64,000 nt of DNA from Salivita marina. Its GTDB lineage: Bacteria; Pseudomonadota; Gammaproteobacteria; Pseudomonadales; Azotimanducaceae. Position 1 is the stretch's first letter. Each line of letters opens with the position of its first letter. Location of the stretch: assembly GCA_038144425.1 (NCBI GenBank), contig JAYQNS010000002.1, positions 744,001 through 808,000 of the forward strand, read 5' to 3'. Position numbers and translations under genes: made by a program. The notes beneath the pieces were generated by a model. That model made no database searches. It saw nothing but the letters and a program-made list of their open reading frames with translations, and was not told the origin of the DNA. This document shows, one piece after another, positions 1-8,999 of the stretch.

Positions 1-15
1 ATGAGGGCTCCGCTA

Positions 16-219
16 ATGAAACGCCTACTAACGCTATTCTTTTCACCCCTAACCTTCGCCCTAGGATTCCTTGCTCCGGTCATCGCGCAAAGTGCGGAAG
101 CCCTGGGATGGGGCGTTCCTGGCCTTTCAAATCTCACCTTAGGGCTGGCCCTAGCCCTCGCCCTTGGCGTGACGGCGCAGCTGCGGGGAGGCTGGTTGTG
201 GCACACCTCGAAGCAGTAG
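16..219 (+). CDS. Small two-helix membrane protein upstream of desaturase
   Basis: Predicted 67-residue hydrophobic protein with two likely membrane segments (about residues 3-26 and 37-55) and a short basic C-terminus. The ATG at position 16 has GAGGG at 3-7 as a plausible ribosome site; an ATG also lies at position 1, and because the window starts there the true start could be further upstream. Its last 22 bases overlap the desaturase start at 198, so the two are probably translationally coupled. I do not recognise the family. An alternative is that this is the frameshifted N-terminus of the desaturase; the good ribosome site inside it argues for two genes. Confidence 0.5.
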   Translation: MKRLLTLFFSPLTFALGFLAPVIAQSAEALGWGVPGLSNLTLGLALALALGVTAQLRGGWLWHTSKQ

Positions 220-1064
220 CCGATCTCTCCCAGGCAACGGATGCAGAGCTCGATGCCTTAGAGCGGCGCCTAGCCGCACCCTTTATGCGTGTTTTCCCTT
301 GGGGAATTATTCTTTGGGGCTTCGCCAACGCAGCGGTTTGGCTCGCTCTGTGGCCGCTGGTGCTTTTGGACCTGATGCCCCTTGCAGTGGCTTTCCCCAT
401 CGCGGTCCTGAACGTGGCGCTTTCCTACCTGCCTTCTCATGATGCGCAGCACAACATCATTGCGAGGAAGGGTCATCGGCTTCGCTGGCTCAATGAGCTT
501 TTAGGCTGGGTTTCGCTTATCCCCCTTTGGCAATCGTTTCAGGTGATGCGCTTTACCCATTACGAACATCATCGACACACGAATGATCCGGAGCTCGACC
601 CTGATTACCCCGTTCACACGGAAAGCATTGCGGGCTTCTTCAAAGCGCGTATTGGGGCCGGCGGCAACGATTCCTATGGCGCCGCGCTTTTGCGCATCGG
701 CCGCCCAGATCTCATTGCCCAGGGGATCGGCTATGAGGTGGTCTTTTTTCTCTTTCTCTTCTCCATGGCGTGGTCGGGCTATGCCCTCGAAGTTGCCCTG
801 ATTTGGTGGCTACCTAAGCACATCGCCCTTCTCTGGATTCAATTTTACCTATCGTGGATGCCTCACCATCCAGGATCGGAAACGGGCCGCTATCGGGAAA
901 CACGGGCCTTTCGGAGCATTTTTGGCAATGTTCTCTCAGGAGGTATGCAGTACCACATCGTGCATCACCTTTATCCGACGATTCCCCTAATGCAGACCCC
1001 CGCAGCCTATCGCGCGCTTCGCCCGGTGCTTGAACGGAGGGGGTGTGACCTCGGTCAGCTCTGA
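198..1064 (+). CDS. Membrane fatty acid desaturase family protein
   Basis: Membrane di-iron desaturase/hydroxylase of the fatty acid desaturase superfamily, expected to introduce a double bond or hydroxyl into a lipid acyl chain using O2. The three histidine boxes are visible: HDAQH near residue 81, HYEHH near 121 and HIVHH near 253, separated by hydrophobic segments in the usual arrangement. I chose the GTG at 198 because a strong GGGGAGG lies at 185-191; this gives about 288 residues, normal for compact bacterial members. The TetR gene downstream starts inside its 3' end, suggesting one operon. The exact substrate (fatty acid, carotenoid or sterol-like) cannot be decided from sequence alone. 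Confidence 0.85.
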   Translation: MAHLEAVADLSQATDAELDALERRLAAPFMRVFPWGIILWGFANAAVWLALWPLVLLDLMPLAVAFPIAVLNVALSYLPSHDAQHNIIARKGHRLRWLNELLGWVSLIPLWQSFQVMRFTHYEHHRHTNDPELDPDYPVHTESIAGFFKARIGAGGNDSYGAALLRIGRPDLIAQGIGYEVVFFLFLFSMAWSGYALEVALIWWLPKHIALLWIQFYLSWMPHHPGSETGRYRETRAFRSIFGNVLSGGMQYHIVHHLYPTIPLMQTPAAYRALRPVLERRGCDLGQL

Positions 1065-1710
1065 ATCCCAAGGGAAGTCCTCCGCCTCTCGCGATGGGCG
1101 CTACCATCATGGATCGCTGAGGGAGGCGCTACTCTTGCGAGCCGCGGAGGTGATCGAGGAATGCGGTCTTGAAGCGCTTAGTCTTCGGGGGCTCGCTCGG
1201 GACTTAGGGGTGTCTCACGGCGCCCCTAACCGGCACTTTAGGTCAAAGGAGGCCCTCCTTGCGGCCCTGGCGAGCAAAGGTTTCGAGGAGGCTCGAGCAG
1301 CAACCCTCGCGGCGAAGGAGAAGGCTGACCCCGACCCTTGGTGTCAGCTGAATGCCATGGGTCGAGGCTACCTCCGATGGGCAATCGCTAATCGGACCTT
1401 ATTCCATGTGATGGAGCACCCCGACGTCGCGCGCCAAGCAGATCCGGAGCTTCTTTCCCGAATTGCCGCGACCCAGCAGATGGTGAAGGATGCGGTGTTC
1501 GCCGCGCAGCGGACGGGTCGCTACCCGGAAGTTGACCTCGATCGGCTGACTCTTTTTACCCATGCCGTTCCCCATGGCGTAGCTCATCTCCTCACTAATC
1601 CAATTTTTGAGGACGCCTTCGAGCCGGATGAGCTTGATGATTTTGTTGCTCAGATTATCGAGCTCGTAGTGCCCCTCCGGGGCCGTTTGCACCGGGAAGC
1701 GCTGTCATGA
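1045..1710 (+). CDS. TetR family transcriptional regulator
   Basis: About 221 residues with an N-terminal TetR helix-turn-helix (roughly residues 25-70, including LSLRGLARDLGVSHGAPNRH and the following FRSKEALLAAL) and a helical ligand-binding C-terminal half of the type found in WHG-domain TetR proteins. The GTG at 1045 is preferred over an upstream TTG because GGAGG lies at 1036-1040. It overlaps the end of the desaturase gene and its own stop overlaps the next ATG, so desaturase, regulator and the following membrane-anchored protein look like one transcript. Likely a repressor answering to a lipid-like ligand, by analogy with other desaturase-linked TetR proteins; that is inference. Confidence 0.88.
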   Translation: MTSVSSESQGKSSASRDGRYHHGSLREALLLRAAEVIEECGLEALSLRGLARDLGVSHGAPNRHFRSKEALLAALASKGFEEARAATLAAKEKADPDPWCQLNAMGRGYLRWAIANRTLFHVMEHPDVARQADPELLSRIAATQQMVKDAVFAAQRTGRYPEVDLDRLTLFTHAVPHGVAHLLTNPIFEDAFEPDELDDFVAQIIELVVPLRGRLHREALS

Positions 1711-2339
1711 AGAAGCGAACAGGACTATGGCTTGGTGCCACCCTGGCCTGGCTCGCGTTTGCATTTTGGTACACCGACCTGGGAGGGCCGCTCACCGATG
1801 CGGAGGTTAATTCCGCCCTAGGAGTGCTCGAGGCTCGAGGTATGGAAGCCGACCGCTTGCAGGAGTTCGAAAGGTTTCTCCGCGAGGACACGGGTAGGCA
1901 GTTCTTGATGGTCAACAATATCGACCTCAGGGATAGGCCCCCGCCTATGCCGGCCTTCGACGGCGGCGGGACCGCCCAAGAATATAGTGACTATTACATG
2001 GAGCACATGTATCCCCAGTTGCTCCGGCGCGCCTGCCATCCAGTCTTTTTCGGCGAGGGCCTTGGGGGCGTCGCTATTGATGTCGCAGGCATTGAGGGCG
2101 CTCGGGGCTGGGACATGGCAGCCCTTTTTCGTTACAAGAGTCGCCGAGCCTTTGTTGAGATCATCACCCATCCCGCTATGGGTGAGCGCCACGCGTACAA
2201 GCTTGCGGCCATGGAAAAGACCGTCGCGTACCCTGTGGAGCCAGGCTTGTTCCTGAGTGACCTACGCGTTCTTCTTTTCTTGCTGTTGGCACTCGCAGCC
2301 AGTCTCTTAGATGGCTGGTTCGTCCGGCGGCCTGGGTAA
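1707..2339 (+). CDS. Membrane-anchored DUF1330/alpha-beta-barrel-like protein
   Basis: Unrecognised 210-residue protein with a hydrophobic N-terminal segment (residues 6-24) and a second near the C-terminus (about 184-202), so both ends are probably membrane-anchored with a soluble middle. The middle contains a stretch (AALFRYKSRRAFVEIITHP) typical of DUF1330/EthD-like dimeric alpha-beta barrels. The ATG overlaps the TGA of the TetR gene (ATGA), implying coupled translation. It resembles in fold pattern, but not closely in sequence, the exported barrel-like proteins found repeatedly elsewhere in the window. Function unknown; a role in handling a lipid or small oxidised product is only a guess. 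Confidence 0.75.
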   Translation: MKKRTGLWLGATLAWLAFAFWYTDLGGPLTDAEVNSALGVLEARGMEADRLQEFERFLREDTGRQFLMVNNIDLRDRPPPMPAFDGGGTAQEYSDYYMEHMYPQLLRRACHPVFFGEGLGGVAIDVAGIEGARGWDMAALFRYKSRRAFVEIITHPAMGERHAYKLAAMEKTVAYPVEPGLFLSDLRVLLFLLLALAASLLDGWFVRRPG

Positions 2340-2387
2340 AAAGGCGTCAACAAGCTTCTCCGACAAGCTCCCCTGCTCCGGGCGAAG

Positions 2388-2417
2388 AACGCCAGGGACG
2401 AACTGCTCCCTGGCGTT
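2388..2417. terminator. Strong hairpin between convergent genes
   Basis: Perfect 11-bp inverted repeat AACGCCAGGGA / TCCCTGGCGTT around an 8-base loop, located between the stop of the plus-strand gene at 2339 and the stop of the minus-strand gene at 2483. No U-run directly follows on either side, though eight T occur at 2456-2463. A bidirectional terminator or transcript-end stabiliser is the likely role. Confidence 0.6.
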
Positions 2418-2482
2418 AAGCCGCCTCTTGGCAACCCTTAGCGGTTCACCCTGCTTTTTTTTCTCAAGTTTTTGCTCCCAGA

Positions 2483-3226
2483 CTATTCAGCAAAGGCTTC
2501 TAGATCGTAACTGTGCTCGACAAAACGAACCCATTGGGCGAAGGAACGATTTACGAGCTTCATATTGGCGCCAGCGACCGCGGACCACTTCTTCCACGCA
2601 TCGGTGGCGAGAAGGGTCTCTTGCCAAGCCTCCATTTCTGCCAGGCTTTCGTAGCCGACAACGATTTCATGTGTGCTACGCCCGGCGGCGCCAGCCTGCC
2701 CCGTCAGGACCTGTACGAGCCAGATCTGCCCCGGAAAAGCCTGGGTCTCTTTGTCGTTGAGAAGCGCGTCGAGACCCGCAAGGATGGCGCCGGGGTTCGA
2801 CACTTCGACCTGAATCACATCCCAGGTTCGATCCTCGCTGCTGACCGTTCCCCAGTTTCGCAGGGGCACGACGGAATAAGTGGCTACGGGCGTTCCTGCC
2901 TGATTCAAGCGCGCGGTGTAGAGGGCAATTTCCTCCGATGCTAGCGCCTTTTGGCTCCAGGCTTCGGCCTCCGCAACGCTGGGCCAGAGAGCGACCACCC
3001 GGTGTGTGGTGGGGGAGGCGCCGTTGAACGCCATGGCCTGAAGTTGAACCTGGGCCCTTCGATTTTTTCCGACCTCCGAACTCTGTAACGCATCAAAGGC
3101 GGCGACAACCGCCGGGGCTTGCCCCGGGGTAATCGCCCATTCGTAAACTTGTACAAAGGGCATGGCCGAGGCGAAGCTTGAGGCAAAAAGAAGCGCTGCG
3201 CCGGAAATCCAAGGCAAAATTTTCAT
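2483..3226 (-). CDS. Exported tandem barrel-like family protein, subgroup I
   Basis: Predicted periplasmic protein of 247 residues with a clear signal peptide (MKILPWISGAALLFASSFASA, cleavage near residue 21). Two internally similar halves each contain a variant of the same signature: FNGASPTTHRVVALWPS in the first half and GRSTHEIVVGYES in the second. This is one of about nine related exported proteins in the window and pairs best with the one at 51164-51895. The start was set at the ATG 3226 with AGGAG about 8 bases upstream. It lies 42 bases after the beta-rich protein gene at 3269-3708 and is probably cotranscribed with it. The fold is inferred as dimeric alpha/beta-barrel-like; function unknown. 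Confidence 0.8.
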   Translation of the reverse strand: MKILPWISGAALLFASSFASAMPFVQVYEWAITPGQAPAVVAAFDALQSSEVGKNRRAQVQLQAMAFNGASPTTHRVVALWPSVAEAEAWSQKALASEEIALYTARLNQAGTPVATYSVVPLRNWGTVSSEDRTWDVIQVEVSNPGAILAGLDALLNDKETQAFPGQIWLVQVLTGQAGAAGRSTHEIVVGYESLAEMEAWQETLLATDAWKKWSAVAGANMKLVNRSFAQWVRFVEHSYDLEAFAE

Positions 3227-3268
3227 CCGTGTTCTCCTCATTGGGATCGGGGTGCTTTACGAGTCGCC

Positions 3269-3708
3269 CTATTCGATCGGGAACGCTTCGAAAACGAGTG
3301 TTCCGTTAAACAGATCTACGGCGCCCTTCGCGTAGATCATGTCGCCATTTGAGAAGGCATCTAGGGTATGCATGGTTACCATGGTTCCCTCACGCTTCCA
3401 GATTCCCTGTAGCGACGCGGCCACCAGGTCACCATCTTGGTTGATGGACCGAAGGCTCCCGGTGAAGTTGCCCTTCAGGCGATCGGCAGTAGTCGAAAAA
3501 ATTCGTAGCTTAAATAGACCTTGCCATAGCCCTCGCCTACGACGCCCTCGGCGGTGAGGGAGCTGGTCGTTGCGGAACTCGACCAACTGGTCATTGTGAA
3601 TTCGGCGGGGAAGGAGTCTCCCTTTGCTTCAAAGCCTGCCGCAAACGTCGTGAGCGCCGCGCCGCAGAGTACAAGGCCCATTAGGGCTCGCTTCAATATC
3701 AGCATCAT
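3269..3708 (-). CDS. Exported beta-rich small protein (frame broken)
   Basis: Small exported protein (signal peptide in about residues 1-23, ending TTFAAG) followed by a beta-strand-rich domain. The reading frame breaks at a run of six A on the plus strand (3496-3501); one more base restores a continuous protein reading GEGYGKVYLSYEF then FSTTADRLKGNFTG and ending in FEAFPIE, about 146 residues. It is paralogous to the product of 38122-38495: both share GYG-VY, a DG turn and a REG motif in the same order. Both genes also neighbour members of the exported barrel-like family. The fold may be lipocalin- or allene-oxide-cyclase-barrel-like (DUF3224-type), which I could not verify. Confidence 0.65.
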
Positions 3709-3961
3709 CAGCCATCCTTAAAAAATAAGCAGGGGGCCCAGGCTAGAGCGCTGGGGCTTTCGCTGGCTCTAAAAGGGGGGCTTTTGTTTCGCAATGTGAT
3801 GGGCGGCACGATAAGAAAGGCCGGCTTACGAAAGGAGTAACTCGCGCTGTCCGAGCGCTTTTCGGGCCTAGGCAAAGTCCTTGGGAGAGGGTTAACTAGG
3901 TGGGGAGAGGGGTAGTACGCAAGCTCATTGAGTTGGGCGGCTGCGTTTTGCGGGAGGGGAA

Positions 3962-5574
3962 ATGGTCGATTGGATTTGGGGACGCTATGCAGCGTTGACC
4001 TATGCGCTGCTCGGCGCAGTTGGGCTGGCTATCGGGGCTCTCCTTGAGGGATCGGGGGTCCTCGCCCTAATGGCGATACCTTTCTTCGCCTTGCTCTTCC
4101 TTGGGGTTTACGACTTTTTTCAAAAGCGGCATGCGGTGCTAGCTAATTTCCCACTGCTTGCCCGTTTTCGCTTCATGCTCGAATCCATTCGCCCTGAGCT
4201 CCGGCAGTATTTTTGGGAATCGGATGACGATGAGGTTCCGTACTCGCGAAATCAGCGGGCCATGGTTTATCGGCGGGCGAAGCAGCTATCGGCGGCCCAG
4301 CCCCTTGGCTCCGAGCAAGCGATGTACGCCGAGGACTTTACCTGGCTCAATCACTCCCTGACGCCTACGCACATTTCCAGTGATGATTTCAGAGTTTCCG
4401 TGGGCGTTGGAGAAAGCGCCTACGCCATGTCCTTGCTCAACATTTCTGGGACCAGCTTTGGCGCCTTGTCGCCTCCGGCCATAAGGGCCCTTTCGACGGG
4501 GGCCCGGCTAGGGGCTTCGCGCACAACACGGGAGAGGGGTCCCTTTCGCCGTACCACGAGGCTGGAGGAGGCGATACGGTCTGGCAGATTTCCACCGGGT
4601 ACTTTGGGTGTCGAACCGCGGAGGGGCACTTCGACGACGATAAGTTTGCGGTGAAAGCAAAGCTTCCCCAGGTAAAAATGATTGAAATAAAGTTAAGTCA
4701 GGGCGCTAAGCCTGGCCACGGGGGCATGCTCCTCGCACCTAAGGTGACTTCGGAAATCGCCCGGACCCGGGGCGTGGAGGCCTTCCGGGATGTTATTTCT
4801 CCGCCGAGCCATTCGGCCTTTTCGACGCCTGAAACGCTCCTGGAATTCGCGGAGCGCCTCCGCTCCCTCAGCGGTGGTAAACCAGTGGGCGTCAAGCTTT
4901 GCATTGGCCATCCCTGGGAGTTTATCGCCATTGTGAAGGCCATGGTGGAAACCGAGATCTATCTTGATTTTGTCACGGTGGACGGCGCTGAGGGCGGTAC
5001 GGGGGCTGCGCCGGCAGAATTTTCTGACCATCTTGGCTCTCCCCTTCGGGATGGGGTGGTCTTTGTCGACAATGCTTTGCGGGGGGCAGGGCTCCGGGAG
5101 CGGGTGAAGGTGGCAGCCTCCGGGAAGCTCGTCAGTGCCTACGATATTGTTCGGATCTGCGCTCTCGGGGCGGATTGGTGCAACATGGCGCGCCCCTTTA
5201 TGTTTGCCCTAGGCTGTATTCAGGCCAAGGATTGTGCGTCCGGCCATTGCCCGACGGGTATTGCGACCATGGACCCCAAGCGCTATCGGGTTGTGGACGT
5301 TGAGGACCGAGCCCAGCGGGTGGCGAATTTTCAGAAGAATACCCGCTTTGTGGTGAAGGAATTGCTTGAAGCCGCGGGGCTCAATCATCCCGCAGAGCTC
5401 ACACGGCGCCACATTGTTCGACGGCTGTCAGCGAGTGAAATTAAGCTGGCGGATCAGATCTACCCCCGGGTAGAGCCGGGAGCTCTTATTCACGGGGGAC
5501 TTAACGAAGATCCGCGGCTCCAGGTGTATTGGAGCCGAGTAGGGAAAGGATCCTTCGCGCCCAGCCCCGGATAG
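3962..5574 (+). CDS. FMN-binding glutamate-synthase-like protein, membrane-anchored (frame broken)
   Basis: Homologue of the FMN-dependent synthase domain of glutamate synthase found as a stand-alone protein. Residues 1-60 carry two membrane segments. The catalytic barrel follows, including GTSFGALSPPAIRAL, and later the cysteine cluster in CIQAKDCASGHCPTG that holds a 3Fe-4S centre in this family. The frame breaks at GGGG 4511-4514; one extra G restores GFAHNTGEG and the whole barrel, so the 4651 start seen downstream is not real. Repaired length is about 537 residues, normal for this family. A good ribosome site GGGAGGGG precedes the ATG at 3962. Physiological substrate and electron donor are unknown for most such proteins. 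Confidence 0.85.
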
Positions 5575-5618
5575 GGACCTGGGTCCAAAGCCAAAAGGAC
5601 GCGGAAGCTACAGTCGCC

Positions 5619-7079
5619 CTAGATCGCGCCCAGCACCTTGCGAATATTTTTTCGAAACTTTTCTCCGAAGGGCGGGCGCGCCCCAATGATCGGCAGGACG
5701 TCGATCATGGTTTGGCGATAGATCGCTCGTTCGTGACTCATGGTGCGGAAGCCCTCGGGCCCGTGGTAGGCCCCCATGCCGGAACTGCCGATGCCTCCGA
5801 AGGGTAGGTCCTCCTGAACATAATGGAGCGTAACGTCGTTGACGCAAACCCCTCCGCTCGGCACTCGGTTGAAGAGATACTCTTGCTCAGCCCGGTCCTT
5901 GCCAAAGTAGTACAGCGCAAGGGGATTGCTTCTTGGTTCAATCAGTCCGGGTACTTCGGCGATGTCTTGGTAAGGCAAGATGGGAAGGATGGGGCCGAAG
6001 ATCTCTTCCTGCATGACGGTCATGGAGTCATCGACGTTTTGAAGAATGTGTAAAGGCATGCGCCGCCCTCCCTCAATGGGCCGGGTTTTCTCGGCACCAA
6101 CGATGGTGAGCTTTGCGCCCTTAGCGACGGCATCCTTTAGGTGGGCTTCGAGGCGCTCAAAGTGTCGTTCGTTGATGACGCCTGCGTAGTCTTCATTTTC
6201 TGCCACCTCGGGATACATGGCCTGGGCTTCGGCCGCGACGCGGGCAACGAGTGCCTCCTCAAGCTCCGCTGGAACAAGAACGTAGTCCGGTGATAGGCAC
6301 AGTTGGCCACCGTTTAGAAATTTCGCGAAGGTGAGGCGCGTTCCTGCGAGGTCTAGCTGCGCTGTTCTTCCGATGACGACCGGCGATTTACCACCCAGCT
6401 CGAGCGTAACGGGGACGAGATTTTCTGCCGCAGCTTTCATGATTTGGACGCCGACGGCCGTTGAGCCGGTAAAAAGGAGGTGATCGAAGGGAAGCTCAGC
6501 AAAGCGTTTGCTGATATCTGCGCCTCCCGTAATCACGGCGACCTCCTCCGGCGCAAAATAGCGAGGTATGACCTCGGCGAAGAGCGCTGCGGTTTCCGGA
6601 ACGAATTCCGAAGGCTTAAGAAGGGCTCTATTTCCCGCGGCAAGCGCATTGGTCAGCGGGGCGACGGTAAGGCCGAAGGGAAGATTCCAGGGGGAGATGA
6701 TTCCGACCACACCCTTTGGAAAGCTGCGGATCTGACTTCGACCTCCTAGGAAATTCATCGGCTTATTCGATCGCCGGGAGATGGGCTTCATCCATTGCTT
6801 AAGGTTTTTGAGGCTGTAGTCGATAGCCTCCACCTTCGACGCGAACTCCGAGAACAGGCTGAACTCGTAGGAGCGGGCGCCTCCAAACTCGGCCTTGGTC
6901 GTCTTGGCGAAGGCCGTTTTGTTCTCAAGAATGAAGGCCTTTAGGCGACGAAGTCGGTCGATCCGCGTTTCGTAGGTGACCTCGCCTTCTTTCCGGAACG
7001 CGTCTTTTTGCCGGCGTAAAAGGGAGAGAAGGGGATCGGCATGGGAATCGATCGGAGTGGGTTTCTCCAGCGTACTCAT
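5619..7079 (-). CDS. Aldehyde dehydrogenase, coniferyl-aldehyde/class 3 type
   Basis: NAD(P)-dependent oxidation of an aldehyde to the acid. The 486-residue protein has the family landmarks: SPWNLP with the catalytic Asn near 132, FTGSTAVG at the cofactor site, ELGGKSP with Glu227 and the nucleophile Cys261 in GGQLCLSP. The short N-terminus and overall pattern are closest to coniferyl-aldehyde dehydrogenase-like and fatty-aldehyde class 3 enzymes that act on hydrophobic aldehydes. It is preceded by its own promoter with a TetR-type palindrome at 7124-7141, a sequence shared with the promoter of the neighbouring TetR-reductase pair, which suggests joint control of aldehyde and enal detoxification. 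Confidence 0.9.
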   Translation of the reverse strand: MSTLEKPTPIDSHADPLLSLLRRQKDAFRKEGEVTYETRIDRLRRLKAFILENKTAFAKTTKAEFGGARSYEFSLFSEFASKVEAIDYSLKNLKQWMKPISRRSNKPMNFLGGRSQIRSFPKGVVGIISPWNLPFGLTVAPLTNALAAGNRALLKPSEFVPETAALFAEVIPRYFAPEEVAVITGGADISKRFAELPFDHLLFTGSTAVGVQIMKAAAENLVPVTLELGGKSPVVIGRTAQLDLAGTRLTFAKFLNGGQLCLSPDYVLVPAELEEALVARVAAEAQAMYPEVAENEDYAGVINERHFERLEAHLKDAVAKGAKLTIVGAEKTRPIEGGRRMPLHILQNVDDSMTVMQEEIFGPILPILPYQDIAEVPGLIEPRSNPLALYYFGKDRAEQEYLFNRVPSGGVCVNDVTLHYVQEDLPFGGIGSSGMGAYHGPEGFRTMSHERAIYRQTMIDVLPIIGARPPFGEKFRKNIRKVLGAI

Positions 7080-7123
7080 AGGGAAGCTCCGCCGCGGTAG
7101 GGGTGGGCAATAAATGTCTCAGA

Positions 7124-7156
7124 GTCAGTTATACAACTGACCCTGATTCATTTCAA
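7124..7156 (-). promoter_or_regulatory. Promoter with inverted-repeat operator upstream of aldehyde dehydrogenase
   Basis: On the minus strand TTGAAA (7156-7151) is followed after 17 bases by TATAAC (7133-7128). The -10 lies inside GTCAGTT-ATAC-AACTGAC (7124-7141), two perfect 7-base arms around 4 bases. The same TTGAAATGAA...GTCAGTT context recurs at 9000-9028 before the TetR gene, so this is a good candidate operator of that TetR protein. Confidence 0.65.
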
Positions 7157-7219
7157 GCGCTCACGCTTGCTAGGGCGTCAAGGCGCGGCGCCCTTTCGGG
7201 CAGACCTGGAAGGAGGCTA

Positions 7220-7243
7220 GGGCGCGGCGTGGGAGGCGCGCCC
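7220..7243 (-). terminator. Hairpin after the MDR reductase gene
   Basis: GGGCGCG (7220-7226) pairs with CGCGCCC (7237-7243), 15 bases past the stop of the minus-strand reductase gene. The T-run is on the plus-strand side, so as a minus-strand terminator it lacks the usual U tract. Confidence 0.35.
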
Positions 7244-7257
7244 TTTTCCGGGAATCC

Positions 7258-8265
7258 TTAAAGGCGAAGTAGCTGCTTGCCGAAGTTTTCCCCCGTGTAG
7301 AGGCGCTGCAAGGTTTTGGGAATGTTTTCAAACCCCTGTTGAACGTCCACCTCGTAGGCCAGCTCGCCCGCACCTACCCAGCCCAGGAGGGCTTCCACGG
7401 CTTCAAGGGCTCGAGGCAGGTAGTCCAAAATGATGAAGCCTTGCATGCGACCCCGGTTGGTAACCAAGTTCATTAAGTTGTTTGGGCCTGGCACGGGGTC
7501 GATTGCGTTGTAATTGGCAATGCCGCCGCAAAGAACGGTGCGGGAGTAGAGGTTAAGATTGTTGAGAGCCGCTTCAAGGATCGGTCCGCCCACATTGTCG
7601 AAAAATACGTCCCATTTCTCCGGGCAAGTTTCGGCGATTCGTTGGGCGACATCTTCGCTTTTATAGTCGATAACTTCGTCGAAGCCTGCTTGCTCCTTGA
7701 GCCAATCACACTTGCGGCTTCCCCCGGCGATTCCCACGACGCGGCACCCTTTGATGCGGGCGATTTGGCCAGCGACTGATCCCGTAGCACCTGCGGCGCC
7801 GGAAACAAGGACCGTTTCCCCTGCCTTTGGCTCGCCCAATTCGAGCATTCCAAAATAAGCGGTCAGCCCGGTGATCCCCAGCACGGAAAGCATCAACTCG
7901 GGGCTGACGCCCTCGGGAAGTTTGGTTAGGCCCATGGGGCCTTGGCCTGGCGCTACGACAGCAAAGTCTTGCCAGCCTCCGGTGGTTTGAACGAGATCGC
8001 CGACGGAAAATTCGGGATGCTGTGATTCGACAACCTCGCCGACGGTTCCCGCACGCATGACTTCTCCTAGGGCGACCGGGGGCAGGTAACTCGGTCGATC
8101 AACCATCCAGTTTCGCTGGGTCGGGTCGAAGGAAAAGACTTGGTTCCTCACCAGGACCTGTCCCGCCGCCAGGCTTTCCAGGGGCGCCTCGCGGTAGGAG
8201 AAATTGTCGGGCCCCACCATGCCATGGGGGCGGGCTGCAAGGAGCCACTGTCGGTTTATGGTCAT
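7258..8265 (-). CDS. NADP-dependent MDR oxidoreductase (2-alkenal/curcumin reductase type)
   Basis: Zinc-free medium-chain reductase of the leukotriene B4 dehydrogenase / CurA group, which reduces the double bond of alpha,beta-unsaturated carbonyls with NADPH. Visible landmarks are the N-terminal substrate domain with DPTQRNWM, the nucleotide-binding VSGAAGATGSVAGQIA, GGSRKCDWL for the NADPH phosphate region, and DNVGGPILEAAL. Length is 335 residues, as expected. Its start overlaps the stop of the TetR gene (8262), so the two are cotranscribed from the promoter at 9000-9028. Together with the aldehyde dehydrogenase it suggests a reactive-aldehyde response. Confidence 0.9.
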   Translation of the reverse strand: MTINRQWLLAARPHGMVGPDNFSYREAPLESLAAGQVLVRNQVFSFDPTQRNWMVDRPSYLPPVALGEVMRAGTVGEVVESQHPEFSVGDLVQTTGGWQDFAVVAPGQGPMGLTKLPEGVSPELMLSVLGITGLTAYFGMLELGEPKAGETVLVSGAAGATGSVAGQIARIKGCRVVGIAGGSRKCDWLKEQAGFDEVIDYKSEDVAQRIAETCPEKWDVFFDNVGGPILEAALNNLNLYSRTVLCGGIANYNAIDPVPGPNNLMNLVTNRGRMQGFIILDYLPRALEAVEALLGWVGAGELAYEVDVQQGFENIPKTLQRLYTGENFGKQLLRL

Positions 8266-8930
8266 GCTGGGCTTACTCCCGTGTTTGTTTCGGCGCGTTG
8301 GGCTTCGATGATTCGTTGGGCGTTTTTGATGAAGAGCGTTTTTGAGTCGAAACTGTCGATGAGAGCTCGGACCTCCGAGGGCAGGGTCTCTTGCCTTAGG
8401 TCCGGTGCAAGGTCGGCGGCGGAGACCCCCACAAGTAGAACGCCTAGGGTTTTAACGAGATCCATGGCTTGGTCTGCGGGTAGGCCTAGGACCGGTGCGG
8501 TAGCGTCCGCCACGCGCTCGAGGCACCGGATAAAATTGCGCTTTGAGTCAATCAGCCGTTCGATGGAAACGTTGTGCTCAATGACTTTCTCGAGACGACC
8601 CAGCAAGGGGATCAAATTCTTTTCCTGCGCTGCGGCCTCGAAAAATCCCTTTGCGTAAGCGCTCTGGTCGAGTCCGATGCCTAAATTTTCCGCTAATGCG
8701 AAGCTCCAGCGGGTCAAGGCTTGATCGTATAAGGCGAGGAATACCTCTTCTCGAGTCTTGAAATACAGATAGAGGGTCCCCTTAACAACGCCAGCACTCT
8801 TCCCGAGCCGAGCCATGGCGAAGGCTTCGTAGCCCACTTCCTCGAAGAGCTTTTCCGCCGCGCGGAGAATTTCGGCGCGCCGCCACCGTTTCTGGTCGTC
8901 CGTGCGCGCTCGCTTGTGAATGGGTTGCAT
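8262..8930 (-). CDS. TetR family regulator of the reductase/aldehyde dehydrogenase genes
   Basis: About 222 residues starting MQPIHKRARTDDQKRWRR, then a TetR DNA-binding domain (AAEKLFEEVGYEAF followed by GVVKGTLYLYFKTREEVFLA) and an alpha-helical ligand domain. I chose the ATG at 8930 because family members begin shortly before the first helix; upstream starts are possible. The gene is first in an operon with the MDR reductase. Its promoter and that of the adjacent aldehyde dehydrogenase carry the same GTCAGTT element, so autoregulation plus control of the dehydrogenase is the simplest reading (inference). Confidence 0.88.
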   Translation of the reverse strand: MQPIHKRARTDDQKRWRRAEILRAAEKLFEEVGYEAFAMARLGKSAGVVKGTLYLYFKTREEVFLALYDQALTRWSFALAENLGIGLDQSAYAKGFFEAAAQEKNLIPLLGRLEKVIEHNVSIERLIDSKRNFIRCLERVADATAPVLGLPADQAMDLVKTLGVLLVGVSAADLAPDLRQETLPSEVRALIDSFDSKTLFIKNAQRIIEAQRAETNTGVSPA

Positions 8931-8999
8931 TGTGATAACCCTAGGGCAAGGTGTCCGCTGCGACGGGTGGGTCGTCGCAATCAAGGCTAACAGGCTTAG

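Noticed and set aside
1655..1918. Antisense ORFs over the TetR, MMPL, amidohydrolase and other genes
   Set aside because: They mirror coding strands of clearly conserved genes, have low-complexity Arg/Ser/Pro composition and no ribosome sites.
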